In this document: positions 37,557-48,700 of the stretch, one piece after another
Layout: each line of letters starts with the position of its first letter
Position numbering within the stretch: position 1 is the first letter of the stretch
Assembly: GCA_026413225.1 (NCBI GenBank)
Contig: CM048552.1
Location: 46,949,001-47,013,000, forward strand
From: Otis tarda
Lineage: Eukaryota > Chordata > Aves > Otidiformes > Otididae
Length of the DNA stretch: 64,000 nucleotides
Direction: 5' to 3'
Program-made: the position numbers and the translations under genes
Notes under the pieces: model-generated
What the model was told of the DNA's origin: nothing
Seen by the model: only the letters and a program-made list of their open reading frames with translations
Database searches by the model: none

Positions 37557-37769
37557 ATCCCTCAAAACAGAGGGAGGTAGATTTAGATTAGATATTAGGA
37601 AATTTTTTTTTTACAAGGAGGGTGGTAGAACACTGGAACAGGTTGCCCAGAGAGGTGGTGGATGCCCCATCCCTGGAAACATTCAAGGTCAGGTTGGACA
37701 GGACTCTGAGCAACCTGATCTAGCTGGAGACGTCCCTGCTCCTTGCACCATTCTATGATTCTATGATCT
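37557..37769 (+). mobile_element. CR1 LINE 3' stub with TTCTATGA tail
   Basis: This strongly 5'-truncated CR1 begins in AGAGGGAGGTAGATTTAGAT, the final coding part of pol, and runs through TGGAACAGGTTGCCCAGAGA to the ORF2 stop in CAACCTGATCTAG, then CTCCTTGCA and two TTCTATGA units. The wording is very close to copies 1-3, so it is young. The usual 3' UTR part between CTCCTTGCA and the tail, including the GACCTTTGAAGGTC hairpin, is absent. Either it was deleted later or the copy was primed from a shortened RNA. Confidence 0.9.
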
Positions 37770-38681
37770 GTTTTATTTCTTAATTCAGTGATAAAAATCT
37801 TAATAAAAAAAAGAGCATTTTGTGAGGCCTATATAAAAAAAATTCCAACTTTCTTTTTCTGACTCTGCAAATACATTCATTTTACTACTTCTGTTTATTG
37901 CTGCTTTCACTGAGAACCTGGAAGAAAGCTTCAGAAGCTCAGTTTACAACATTGCATGGTGGTATAGCAATCAGAAACTGAAAAGAAGAAACCATTACTT
38001 TCTCACTCAGTCAGCTTTCCATATCCTGGATGTGTACATCTGTGAGTAAACCTGGCCAAGTGATGCATTTTCTCTTTATCCTTCCCCTCCTCCACCCTAC
38101 TTTTTAAAGTTGGAATAAGAAACAAAGCAAAATTATTCTGTCTGTTTTGTTTTGGTTTTTTTTTCCCCTCATGCATGTTGTAGTTTCTAGAAACATATGC
38201 AACAGTGCACTTGGACCTGCATCAGCTTTTGTATATTTGCAAATTGTTCTCTTTTTTTTTGAGGGGCGAATCTATTATATAGACTCTGTGTCTAAGGTAT
38301 GACATTGCTACTATTTCTGAATAGTGTATATTGTTTTAAAGCTAAAGACTGTGATAATAAATGCTGGATTGTAGATAATAAAAATAAGATATTATTGACT
38401 GCTCATGTACAATGTGGGCATTCCTATGGTGAATACTCTACTGACAAAGAAATATGGAAGGAAAATATATTAGTGGAAAGATAATAACTAATTATGAAAT
38501 TTAGACTTTATGTCATGAAATCTTTGTCCTTTTCTTCAAATTGATATTAAGAACTAGAAATAGGGGCTTAGAAATTACAAAACCCCTCACCTTTACAAAA
38601 TTCCTAAAATTGCTAGATTTATTGAATTAGCTTGCCATGCTCTCCCTTAAGTAAATTCCTCTCTTTTTTTTTTCGGTATTA

Positions 38682-38697
38682 ATATATATATATATAT
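38682..38697. repeat. (AT)8 microsatellite
   Basis: A short AT dinucleotide run followed by T-rich sequence. Confidence 0.9.
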
Positions 38698-41394
38698 TTT
38701 TTCCTTTGGAATATTGACATTACTTATAGGACTAATTTTCAGAGTCAGTTGCTTATACTGAACAACAGAAAGATTAATATTTTCACTATTGTAATATTTT
38801 CTGTGCTACCACTAGGTACACAAGTCAAATAAATGTGCTCCATAAATGGCATTTTAGTGAAAGGAGCAGTTCAATATTTTACTCAATGGATTCTATTGAA
38901 ATTCTTCTCAGTTAAAATTGGTTGGGTCAGTTCAAATTTGAAAAAAACTAAAATTAAAATAATATTAAAAGTAGTTTCATATAACATACACATATATGTA
39001 GCTATGCATGTATGTAAATTATCATACAAAAAAAAAAGTATTGTAGAAAGTCCAGTTTCCACTTGCGAATGATTGTAATAAGATATTTTGAAACAGCTTT
39101 CCTCCTTAGTAAAGTGTGAATACTAAGACCTGATGATCTTAGATGTTTTTGGAAATTGCTCTTTTGTGGTATTCAGTCAGCTCTGTTTGTAATATAACTG
39201 GTATTATGAAGTGCCATGGTCTGCAACAAATCCCATTTTTATCAGAGGAAGAAACGGTACCACAGCTTGCTTCCTATTACCAGACTTTATTCTGCTATGA
39301 TACATAGATCACTGCTTCTTTTGCAGACATAGCATTTCTTTCAAAACGAAGCTTCTTTATTCTGTAGTATTGTCATATTTATTTTTTTAAATCAATAACA
39401 TATTTATAAACTGCATCTTCACCATGCGGTATCTAATTAATGTGATGTTACAGTACTGTCAATTTCTTACCAGTGTCCTGATTACCAGAGTCTAAATGCC
39501 CCCAGTTATAACAAACAAGGAAAATATCTGACAGTACAATTGCTAACAAGGCAGATAAAAATGAACAGATTCCAGTGTAAAGAATATGTCTCCATTTGGG
39601 GAAAATGTGCCACAGCTCTAATGGCTGAGTTTTTGATGTGGATTTACAAGGGGAACATAATATTTCTTAGGCTTGCACTGAAGATTAGCTTTTTATTTGT
39701 AAGGAACAGTTGCTTTTGGAGTTTGTAATATGCCTCTTCAAGAGCTATCATGGCACTATCAAGTTTACTTACAATTGAACTATCACGGGATTAATGTCCT
39801 TGACATAAAGTTTAGTTCTAGTGGGTAAACATTACAGCCTTGATTTGCTCAAAAAATCAGACAAACTGCAGTTACAGTGAAAAAAAAATCAATGACGAAC
39901 ATTTTGAAAAAAGCACTATAATAAACCAAATGGTACACAGTTCTTTAATGAAAGGCAAACTAAACTAAGTTTTCGTTTGACAGCTATATTGATGGAAGAA
40001 TCTTTAATCCAATATAAGACTGTGTGGAGAAGGGATGCAAATATGTATTTCCATTACACTTATGGCCATGTCTGCTACACACTTGCAGGGTGAGATAAAA
40101 GGTGAGATAAAATACTTTATAATCTCCTAGTAGTCTTGTAAGAATTTTCAAAAACTGTTACCGGATGTCTCTGGATATTTAATAACGTAAGTGCCTTAAG
40201 GTTAGTTTTTCAAAGACACTTAAAGATGTAGACAGATATCCATCAAAATTTCTAAATTACCTCCTTAGATATTGTCTGGAGTATTAATTTGTGCCATTAA
40301 TCTCTAAATAATTTAAAAATCTGGATGATTCTTCACCAATATAAATGGTGTAGAATCTAAAGTCCTATTTGCCAAATACAACCAAAATTTAACAAAAAGG
40401 TCTCTAATTACTCATTTAGATAAATATCAGCAAAGAGTGCAGTATATAAACTAAGCATTTAACAGTAGAAAAGTAGGAAAAATATTGAAGGAGGGAAGTG
40501 TTTTAAAAATAAAATAGAAAATTGGGGATATCTCAAATACTGTTACTAATTATCAACAAATGCAGACTGTAAGAAGACTTACTATTGAAAACAGGGAACA
40601 CTTTCATATCAGACATTACATCCTGAACTCTGGGTGCTTGGTTGCTGAATTCTGGTATTCAGTATTTTTATTCAAGTATCTCTAAAGGTTGATACTACTT
40701 CTATCTACCAACATAATACAGAGCTGTAACTCTAGTAAAGCTAGAAAAACGTTTTTGAGATACACCAAGCACCCTGCAGAATTTTAGCCAACTTAACTAA
40801 ACTTTTAGTGCTGAGTTTTATAAAAGCTTGGTTCACTTTTTATTACTGTAGCTGCTATCTGGGATCATCAAGACCACAAGTACCAGACAATCCAAGAAAA
40901 CTATTTCTTGCGCTGCTTCCAGCATGATTTAAGGATCAAAGAAAAGTTTCTTAAACTTATAATAGGAATGGAACAAATCCTACAAGCTCTGTAAGATTAT
41001 CTGGTCATTATGTTCCTATGGAACAGAACAGAAAAAAAATACAGTCACACAAAATGTACTAGTAATGAATTTTTGAAATATCCAAGGGCCAATGAATAGA
41101 GGGAAGCTAACTATCTTCCTAGGCAGCTGATTTTGTCTTCTCTTCTCATGTCCAAAATGCATTTATCCTCCCAAAATCTTTCATGTTGCCAGTATTTAAT
41201 AAAAGTGTTCCTTATATCAAGATACAGTGAAACCCATTTTAAAATGTACTTCTCTCTCTCTGATTACATTATTTTCTATACTATACTGAATCTGAAGCTT
41301 TATTTATTTAATAGATATACAGGAATTAAGAGTGATATCAGAAAGCATTATAATCTCAAAATGAAAATAGCAAAATTAAACAATCACTTTAAAT

Positions 41395-41411
41395 AAAAAA
41401 AAAAAAAAAAA
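41395..41411. repeat. Poly-A run
   Basis: Seventeen A in a row following an A-rich stretch. No coding retroposed copy could be recognised upstream. Confidence 0.85.
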
Positions 41412-42793
41412 CTGACCTCTCTTAAAAATCCAAGAAAAATCAAAATCACATGAGCTTTTAGATATCCTGATATCAGAAAAGGGTCTACTAAAGGTAAACT
41501 ACTGATATTAAAAAGAACAAACCTAACGATTATCTGATCTTGCATACTGGAAAGTGTGTGGAAAGATGATGTGAGTAGCACATGAATGACCTGCCTTTGT
41601 ATCAGTAGGGAGACAAGCGTATTCCTTGTTTGCATTTTCACATTTCTACCAGTTAGGTTCCTACAATTGAGAAAAAAGATTTTTGAAAAGCTATCTTTCA
41701 ACCTCTGAAGTACTTAGTAAAGGAAATAAAGAAAATTCTGACAAGTGTTTGGAGAGTAGCAATCCAGGTTCCTGGAAAATCACCTGTATCGTCAACTTTA
41801 TATAATTAAAACTGAAAAAATAATCCAATCTTGCCTTCGTGGTGCATACTTTTTTTCTTTTTTCTTTTTTTTTTTTTTGTAATGCATTAGATTAATTTAT
41901 TTATGTTTCTTTTTACAAGATCTTAGATATGAGTTGATTTTGGTAGACATTGTGTATATAGACAATTTTAAGAGGCTTGTATTGCTCATATTAACTAATT
42001 ATAAACCTTTCTCTGTTCAGTGGAGAGGAAGAAATAGTCATATACACTAATGCAAATAGAAGACCTGGTCTTTATTGCAGATAAAGAATCTGCTTAGTAT
42101 GTTACTGAATTCTAAGGGACTTTAACTTGTGAATACCTAAGTACTTAAAAAGACATAGAGCCACTGAGGACAAGACTCATTCAGCTCCAGTACAGGAATA
42201 GGGTAGCTTCTGCTACAGCTGGTTAAGTTCTTCCCTTGAAGATGGAACGTTGTCCAGGATGTGGCTGAAGGACAGTATAGCACTGCCCACCAAGCTCTGA
42301 TGTGTGTCTTGGCAGAAATGTACATTAACTGCCATGTATTCTGCAGTTGAGAGTAAGAACAGGCAACACTTGTACCTCAGTTCCATGTTGCAAGTCTCTC
42401 TGAAGATATGTACATAAGGAAGGTGAGAAAGTGACAAAACAATTACAAAAACATCTCTTATTCTGTTTTGAAATTTATTTTTCAATTTTCAGTTCAGTGA
42501 GAATTGAAAATTTCCCCGAAATGCCCAGGAATATGTTTTCAACTGATGTGTTAAGTCCCATTGGAGGAAAAGCAGAACAATCATTTGTGGACTCAACTGT
42601 CTGTTGCAACAAAAGAGTCTGGGAGTTCAAATGAACTTTTTCATGATTGGATAATTTTACATAGTAACAGGGTTACAGCATATTTATAGCAGTCAATTTA
42701 GTCTTTACTTTTTGTATTTAAAAGTATTGATGAAGCTATATATGATTATATAAAGTATAGAGGGCTTTAAACTAGTGTTGCTGGGGGAGGGGG

Positions 42794-42873
42794 AGCACAG
42801 TTCAGCCCACTGCTGTCAGCATGGTGCCAGTGCCAGCACCGAGGGCCCAGAAGCTGAGGAAGGATCGCAGGTA
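42794..42873 (+). pseudogene. Probable C-terminal end of CR1 ORF1
   Basis: In-frame AGC ACA GTT CAG to CGC AGG TAA encodes about 26 codons ending KLRKDRR, and the TAA (42871+) touches the ORF2 frame. The same peptide and stop are in copy 1. Upstream the frame meets a TAG at 42773-42775, so nothing more of ORF1 is readable. The junction contains CAG then GTAAGTGC, a consensus splice donor. Confidence 0.5.
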
Positions 42874-42874
42874 A

Positions 42875-45688
42875 GTGCAAATTAATTTAAACAATAGCAC
42901 CCCTGTCGCTCCAGCCAGCAAGTCGGCTTTGTCGGGGGCCCAGCTGAAGTGTCTCTATACCAATGCACACAGCATGGGAAATAAACATGAAGAGCTGGAG
43001 ATGCGTGCACACGAGCAGGGCTACGACCTTGCTGGCATCACGGAGACGTGGTGGGACGACTCGTACGACTGGAGCGTCAACATGGAGGGGTATAGGCTTT
43101 TTAGAAAGAACAGGAAGGGGATACAAGGAGGGAGTGTCGCTCTCTACGTCAGCAACCGGCTGGAGTGCATGAAGCTCTGCCTGGGGATGGAGAAGGAACT
43201 GACAGAGAGCTTATGGGTCAAGATTAGAAGACGGGGATGGACAGGGGACGTTACGGTGGGGGTCTGTTACAGGCCGCCTGGCCAGGAGGACAGAGCAGAC
43301 GACGTGCTCTATAGGCAGATAGGAGCAGCCTCACGGTCACAGGCCCTGGTCCTCATGGGGGACTTCAACCACCCTGACATCTGTTGGAGAGACAACACGG
43401 CAGGGCACAGGCAGTCCAGGAGGTTCCTGGAATGCGTGGATGACAACTTCCTCCTGCAGGCGATAGAGGAGCTGACAAGGAGGGGTGCCATGCTCGACCT
43501 TGTGCTCACCAACAGGGAGGGACTGGTGGGGGATGTGAAACTGAAGGACAGCCTTGGATGCAGCGACCATGACACGGTGGAGTTCAAGATCCACGGGGCA
43601 GAGAGGAAACTACATGGCAAGCTCTCTGCCCTAGACTTAAAGAAGGCGGACTTCGGCCTCTTCAGGGACCTGATGGGCAAAGTGCCATGGGAGGTGGCCC
43701 TGGAGGGAAGAGGGGCCCAGGAAAGTTGGTCCACATTCAAGGAGCACCTCCTCCAAGCTCAGCAGAGGTGCATCCCGATGAAGAACGAGTAGGGCAAAAA
43801 GGCCAGGAGGCCTGCGTGGATGAGCAAGGAGCTCCTGGACCAACTGAAAGTGAAGAGGAAAGCCTATAGAGGGTGGGAGCGGAGACAGGTAGACTGGGAG
43901 GACTACAAAGAGACTGTGCGAGTGGCCAGGGATCAGGTGAGGAAGGCTAAAGCCCTGACAGAACTGAATCTGGCCAGGGATATAAAATATAACAAGAAAA
44001 GCTTTTATAGGTATGTAGGGGACAAAAGAAAGTCCAAGGAAAATGTAGGCCCCCTCCGGAAGGGAACTGGTGTCCTGGTTACTGAGGACATGGAGAAGGC
44101 TGAGGTACTCAATGACTTTTTGCCTCAGTCTTCTCTGATAAGGGCTCTTGTCCCACCACCCAAGCTGTAGAAGGCGCAAGCAGGGACTACGAGGATGAAG
44201 AACCGCCCACTGTACTCAAAGAGCAGGTTCAGGAACATCTGAGGAACTTGAAGGTGCACAAGTCCATGGGACCTGATGAGATCCATCCGCAGGTCCTGAG
44301 GAAACTGGTGGATGAATTTGCCAAGCCACTGGCCATGATATTTGAGAAATTGTGGTGGTCTGGTGAGGTCCCAAAGACTGGAAGAGAGGGAACATAACCC
44401 CTATTTTTAAAAAGGGGAACAAGGAGGACCCGGGTAACTACAGGCCAGTCAGCCTCACCTCTGTGCCTGGCAAGGTCATGGAGCAGATTCTCCTGGAAAC
44501 CATGCTAAGGCACATGGAGAGCAAGGAGGTGGTTGGTGACAGCCAACATGCCTTCACCAAGGGCAGATCATGCCTGACCAATTTGGTGGCCTTCTACGAC
44601 GGGGTAACATCATTGGTGGACAAGGGACAAGCAGCGGATATCATCTACCTGGACTTGGGCAAAGCTTTTGACACTGTCCCGTACAACATCCTTCTCTCTA
44701 AACTAGAGAGGCATGAGTTTGATGGACAGACCACTCGGTGGATAAGGAGTTGGCTGGATGGCCGCACTCAGAGAGTGGTGGTTGACGGCTCAATGTCCAT
44801 GTGGAGACCGGTCACGAGTGGTGTTCCTCAGGGGTCCGTGTTGGGCCCAGCCCTGTTCAACATCTCTGTCGGTGACATGGACAGTGGGATAGAGTGCACC
44901 TGCAACAAGTTCACTGATGACACCAAGCTGTGTGGTGCTGGAGGGGAGAGATGCCATCCAGAGGGACCTTGACAGGCTGAAGAGGTGGGCCCGTGCCAAC
45001 CTCATGAAGTTCAACCAGGCCAAGTGCAAGGTCCTGCACCTGCGTCATGGCAATCCCAGGCACAAATATAGGCTGGGCAGGGAATGGATTGAGAGCAGCC
45101 CTGAGGAGAAGGACTTGGGAGTGCTGGTGGACGAGAAGCTCAACATGAGCTGGCAATGTGCCCTTGTGGCCCAGAAGGCCAACTGCATCCTGGGTTGCAT
45201 CAAGAGAGGCGTGGCCAGCAGGTCGAAGGAGGTGGTTCTCCCCCTCTACTATGCCCTGGTGAGACCCCACCTGGAGTACTGTGTCCAGTTCTGGAGTCCC
45301 CAACACAAGAAGGACATGGACCAGTTGGAGAAGGTCCAGAGGAGGACCACAAAGATGATAAAAGGGCTGGAGCACCTTTCCTAGGAGGACCGGCTGAGAG
45401 AGTTGGGGCTGTTCAGCCTGGAGAAGAGGAGGCTCCTGGGAGACCTGATAGTGGTCTTCCAGTACCTCAAGGGGGCCTACAAGAAAGATAGGGAGAGGCT
45501 GTTATGATAAGACGAGGGGTAATGCTTTTAAGATAGAGGGAGGTAGATTTAGATTGGAAATTAGGAAAAAAATTTTTACAATGAGGGTTGTAGAACACTG
45601 GAACATGTTGCCCAGAGAGGTGGTGGAAGCCCCATCTTTGGAAATGTTCAAGGCCAGGTTGGATGAGGCTCTGCGCAACCTGATCTAG
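42875..45688 (+). pseudogene. CR1 ORF2 (pol), broken by two stops and several indels
   Basis: The frame opens at GTG 42875; the ATG used in copy 1 is ATT here, so the normal start codon is lost. The first 305 codons are intact and contain the complete AP-endonuclease ([29 protein letters not shown]). Breaks, by comparison with copy 1: TAG at 43790-43792; a one-base deletion near 44117-44122 (FFASVF region); a second one-base deletion near 44372; an 11-base deletion near 44939; TAG at 45382-45384 in place of a Tyr codon; and loss of about 15 bases near 45502. The reverse transcriptase between these retains [11 protein letters not shown] and [12 protein letters not shown], but the catalytic box reads FTDD instead of FADD. 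The original ORF2 stop is TAG 45686-45688. It cannot make full-length pol; the endonuclease part could still be translated only from a non-ATG start or an internal ATG. Confidence 0.93.
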
Positions 45689-45729
45689 TTGGGGATGTCC
45701 CTGCTCCTTGCAGGGGGTTTGGACTAGAT

Positions 45730-45743
45730 GACCTTTGAAGGTC
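45730..45743 (+). promoter_or_regulatory. CR1 3' UTR hairpin
   Basis: GACCTTTGAAGGTC forms a 6-bp stem with a 2-base loop just before TCCCTTCCAAC and the terminal repeats. The same 14 bases occur in copy 3 at 59806-59819. In related LINEs a 3'-end stem-loop is recognised by the element's reverse transcriptase to start copying; that role here is by analogy. Confidence 0.6.
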
Positions 45744-45758
45744 CCTTCCAACTCTAAC

Positions 45759-45787
45759 CATTCTATGATTCTATGATTCTATGATTA
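45759..45787 (+). repeat. CR1 terminal repeats (TTCTATGA)3
   Basis: Three 8-bp units following CCA mark the 3' end of the element. CR1 ends in such a short tandem repeat rather than poly-A, which is one of the diagnostic features of the family. Confidence 0.93.
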
Positions 45788-48700
45788 CTTAAGAAACGGA
45801 AGCCAATATAAATTTTTTATGACATTGATATTGTAACTGCATTTTTGTACACAAACACAACTTGCTACAGAAAAAAATACGAAAATAAAATCTGGTTCAT
45901 AAAAAAAAAGAATCTATGCATTTGTGTATTCAGTCAATCGTTATTGGAATCAAATTTCAGTTATGTCTCAGTAATGATTATTTTCTTTTATTGCTTAGTT
46001 TTCGAAATAAAAAATCAAGTACAAATGGATAAAATTTTCTTAAAGTGGGCCAACAATTGGGTTGCTATGGGAAACTGAGATATTGAAAAATCTCTGTCCT
46101 TTCACTGCTTGAGCAAAATACTAGTTGCTTTTGTGTGCCTCCCATGTGGCTTCTCCTGAAGTGACATACTTTAAATTACATTATATTTTTCAAGGCAAGA
46201 TGCCTGACGGGATATAAATATATATCATTTATTTCTATAGAAAAAATTATATATACAAAATGAGGGATTGCTGTTTGGAAAATAATTATTCAGCTACTAG
46301 TAGCTATAAATTAAAACTATATTGGAAATATATTTTGATATTTCTCTTATCTAATTAAAATAGTTACCTTTCTTCTATATAATGGCTTACAGCAATGCAA
46401 GGTTACAAGGTCCATTACCTTATATGACAACAACCATATTTATAGGCAGTAGAAGTGGAATACAACAGCCCTTACAAAGGGCTTATTAACTTCCTTTCCA
46501 CCCACCAATACCCAAGCTTGATGGAGAAAAGGGGGAAGGATAATTGCAAGAATTAACAGTATCAGTTAACTTGATAGACTGTTATGTTACTTTTAAAGTT
46601 TCGTTTTGTAGAGCTTATACCATATGTTCCAACACTTCTAAAGTGAAGGTGTCAGTCTTTGTTAATAATCTGTTTTGCTATTTTTCTAGTATTTTGAGGT
46701 TTGAAAAATAATTTAAATTCTGTTTTAAATTACTGATAATGTTGCAGATGTACATTGATGTCCTTTTATACATTATAAATGACATTACAGACCAGTCTAT
46801 TGATCTCTTAAGACACAGAGAAGTTAAGCTAACAGATTTGCTTTAGCTTTATTCTCTCTCTTGATGCATTCTGAACTAGATTCTTGCTAGAACATGAATA
46901 CTTTGAATTTAGACTTGTATAGGCATTTGTCTCTATACATTTACCTGTCTCTAGGCATGTTAGTACAATCTCTTGCCTGGAAGGCAGTCATATTGACTAC
47001 TACTGCTGGGAAGGGCAAAGTAGGAACTTTTATGTAATTTCTGGATAAGCTGTTCTGGTTACCTGCCTGCAGGCTTAAGCTGTCTGTAAAGTACCTACAT
47101 ATTGACTTGTTTTCTGGGCAGAAATAGCTAGAGGTCATCTCTCTTAAATGGCCAACATGGAAAGAATTAAAATCAATTCTGAGAGTACATGGCTTTAATA
47201 AAAAATATTCTTTTAACTTGTTGCATTGGACCAAAGCTGCTCTGAAAAGCTATTCTTAGATAAGCTTTTCCACTGTAGTTTCCTTTTCAAGAGGTATCCA
47301 AGTACAAAAGAATTCTCCTTGTTTAAGACTACACTATAGATAAAAAAAAAAGGCAATTAATTTCCTTCAGAGTTACAGGAGTCCTAAACAAATTAAAATA
47401 GGAAAAGATATACCTAAGAATATGGTATGGTAAGTGATATGACCCCATAATATATTCAATGAAGTTCACAAGTATTCTAAACAGTTAGTCTACTTCTTTA
47501 CAAATTTCTTATCTATGGCATCAATGGAATAGACAGGCTCATATATGAAACTATGCTAACTTAACTATCCAGCTACTATGTAAGACGACTTATTTATTTA
47601 GGATATTCTTTACCAACTTTGCCAATTCAAATAATATTGGTTTATGACTCTTTCTGGAAGCTGATACCAGCTTTCTGGGATTACTTGTATTTCAAAATAT
47701 GATCTGCATTCAGGAATGCAGCTCAAGTGTGAACATATGTTTTTATGATTTCAGAATGTGGATTTAAGGAAAAAGCTGTAAATCAACATTTTTGAAAGCT
47801 TCCTATCACTAAAGAGGTAGATTAAAAACTGTGATGAAGGACACTATTAAGTGTTTTAACCCAGATACATTTTATTACCAGAATACTCATGGACTCTGAC
47901 ATAATAAATAAAAAAATATTGGGTGGGGTTTTTTTCCTTTTACTTCTTTTCAGGCAAAAACATGTAGGGAGTACCTTCTGCTGTAATAAGTGAATTTTAA
48001 TATAAAAAAAACTTGAAACAAAATATCTGGATTTTTTATATATATATATATATATGTATGTCATCATCTGGGATAAAATCCAGATCTGAAGATGGCGAGA
48101 CCTGTACTGCCATCATCCTCTTCCCTGGCCCTCTACCCTTTACACAGCTGTACAAATTTTCCATACTTGACTTGATTTTGTGGTTTTGTAATAATTTATA
48201 TCTCTCTTAGAGGGCAGTAAGTGTTTGATGATCAAAAATCCAAGGATGAAGCTCTAGAGCTTTAGAGCTCCAGATTGCGGTGGGAAAAAGTATCTAATAC
48301 TCATGTGTAGAAAACAAGAAAATCCTGCTTCACATCTTAGTAAGGACCATCTGAATATCCCAGAGAGTAAAGTCTCTCCATGGCAATGTACAGTGTAGAT
48401 CAACAGTATTTTCAATTATTGTCTGAAGGAATTTGACAAATAAATTTCCTGAGAATTAAGAAAATGTTTGTCCTATAATAGAATGTGTTCATGAATGCAA
48501 AAATTTTCTATATGAGAAAAATTGTTGTATCTAGAATTATGGTGAGCTTTGGATGATCAGCAGATAATTACTTTGTCCTTTTCAAATGTACACTCTCACT
48601 TGGAATCCTTTGTCTTCAAAGACAGTGGCAATTACACGGCCAGCAAGAAAAGTAAGCTTTGATTGACAGGGTAGAAAAACAGAAATATCCATCCATATTT

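Larger units (their letters stand above)
37770..42749. other. AT-rich DNA without a recognisable gene
   Basis: No gene or repeat family recognised. Simple sequence: (AT)8 at 38682-38697, A17 at 41395-41411 and a T-rich tract at 41850-41878. A 105-codon minus-strand frame at 41384-41701 begins in low-complexity sequence and has no motif. Confidence 0.5.
42750..45787 (+). mobile_element. CR1 LINE retrotransposon, copy 2 (3' complete)
   Basis: A plus-strand CR1 element with ORF1 remnant, full-length ORF2, 3' UTR hairpin and terminal TTCTATGA repeats. Similarity to copy 1 is certain from about 42787. The preceding GGGCTTTAAACTAGTG and G-rich stretch (about 42756-42793) resembles sequence I associate with the CR1 region before ORF2, so the true 5' end may be near 42750; this part is less certain. 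At about 3.0 kb it is the longest element in the window and is roughly two thirds of a full CR1 (about 4.5 kb is usual). Its decay (two stops plus several indels) exceeds that of copy 1. Confidence 0.95.

Noticed and set aside
41384..41701. 105-codon minus-strand frame
   Set aside because: Ends in poly-Phe/Lys encoded by a homopolymer run; no motif.
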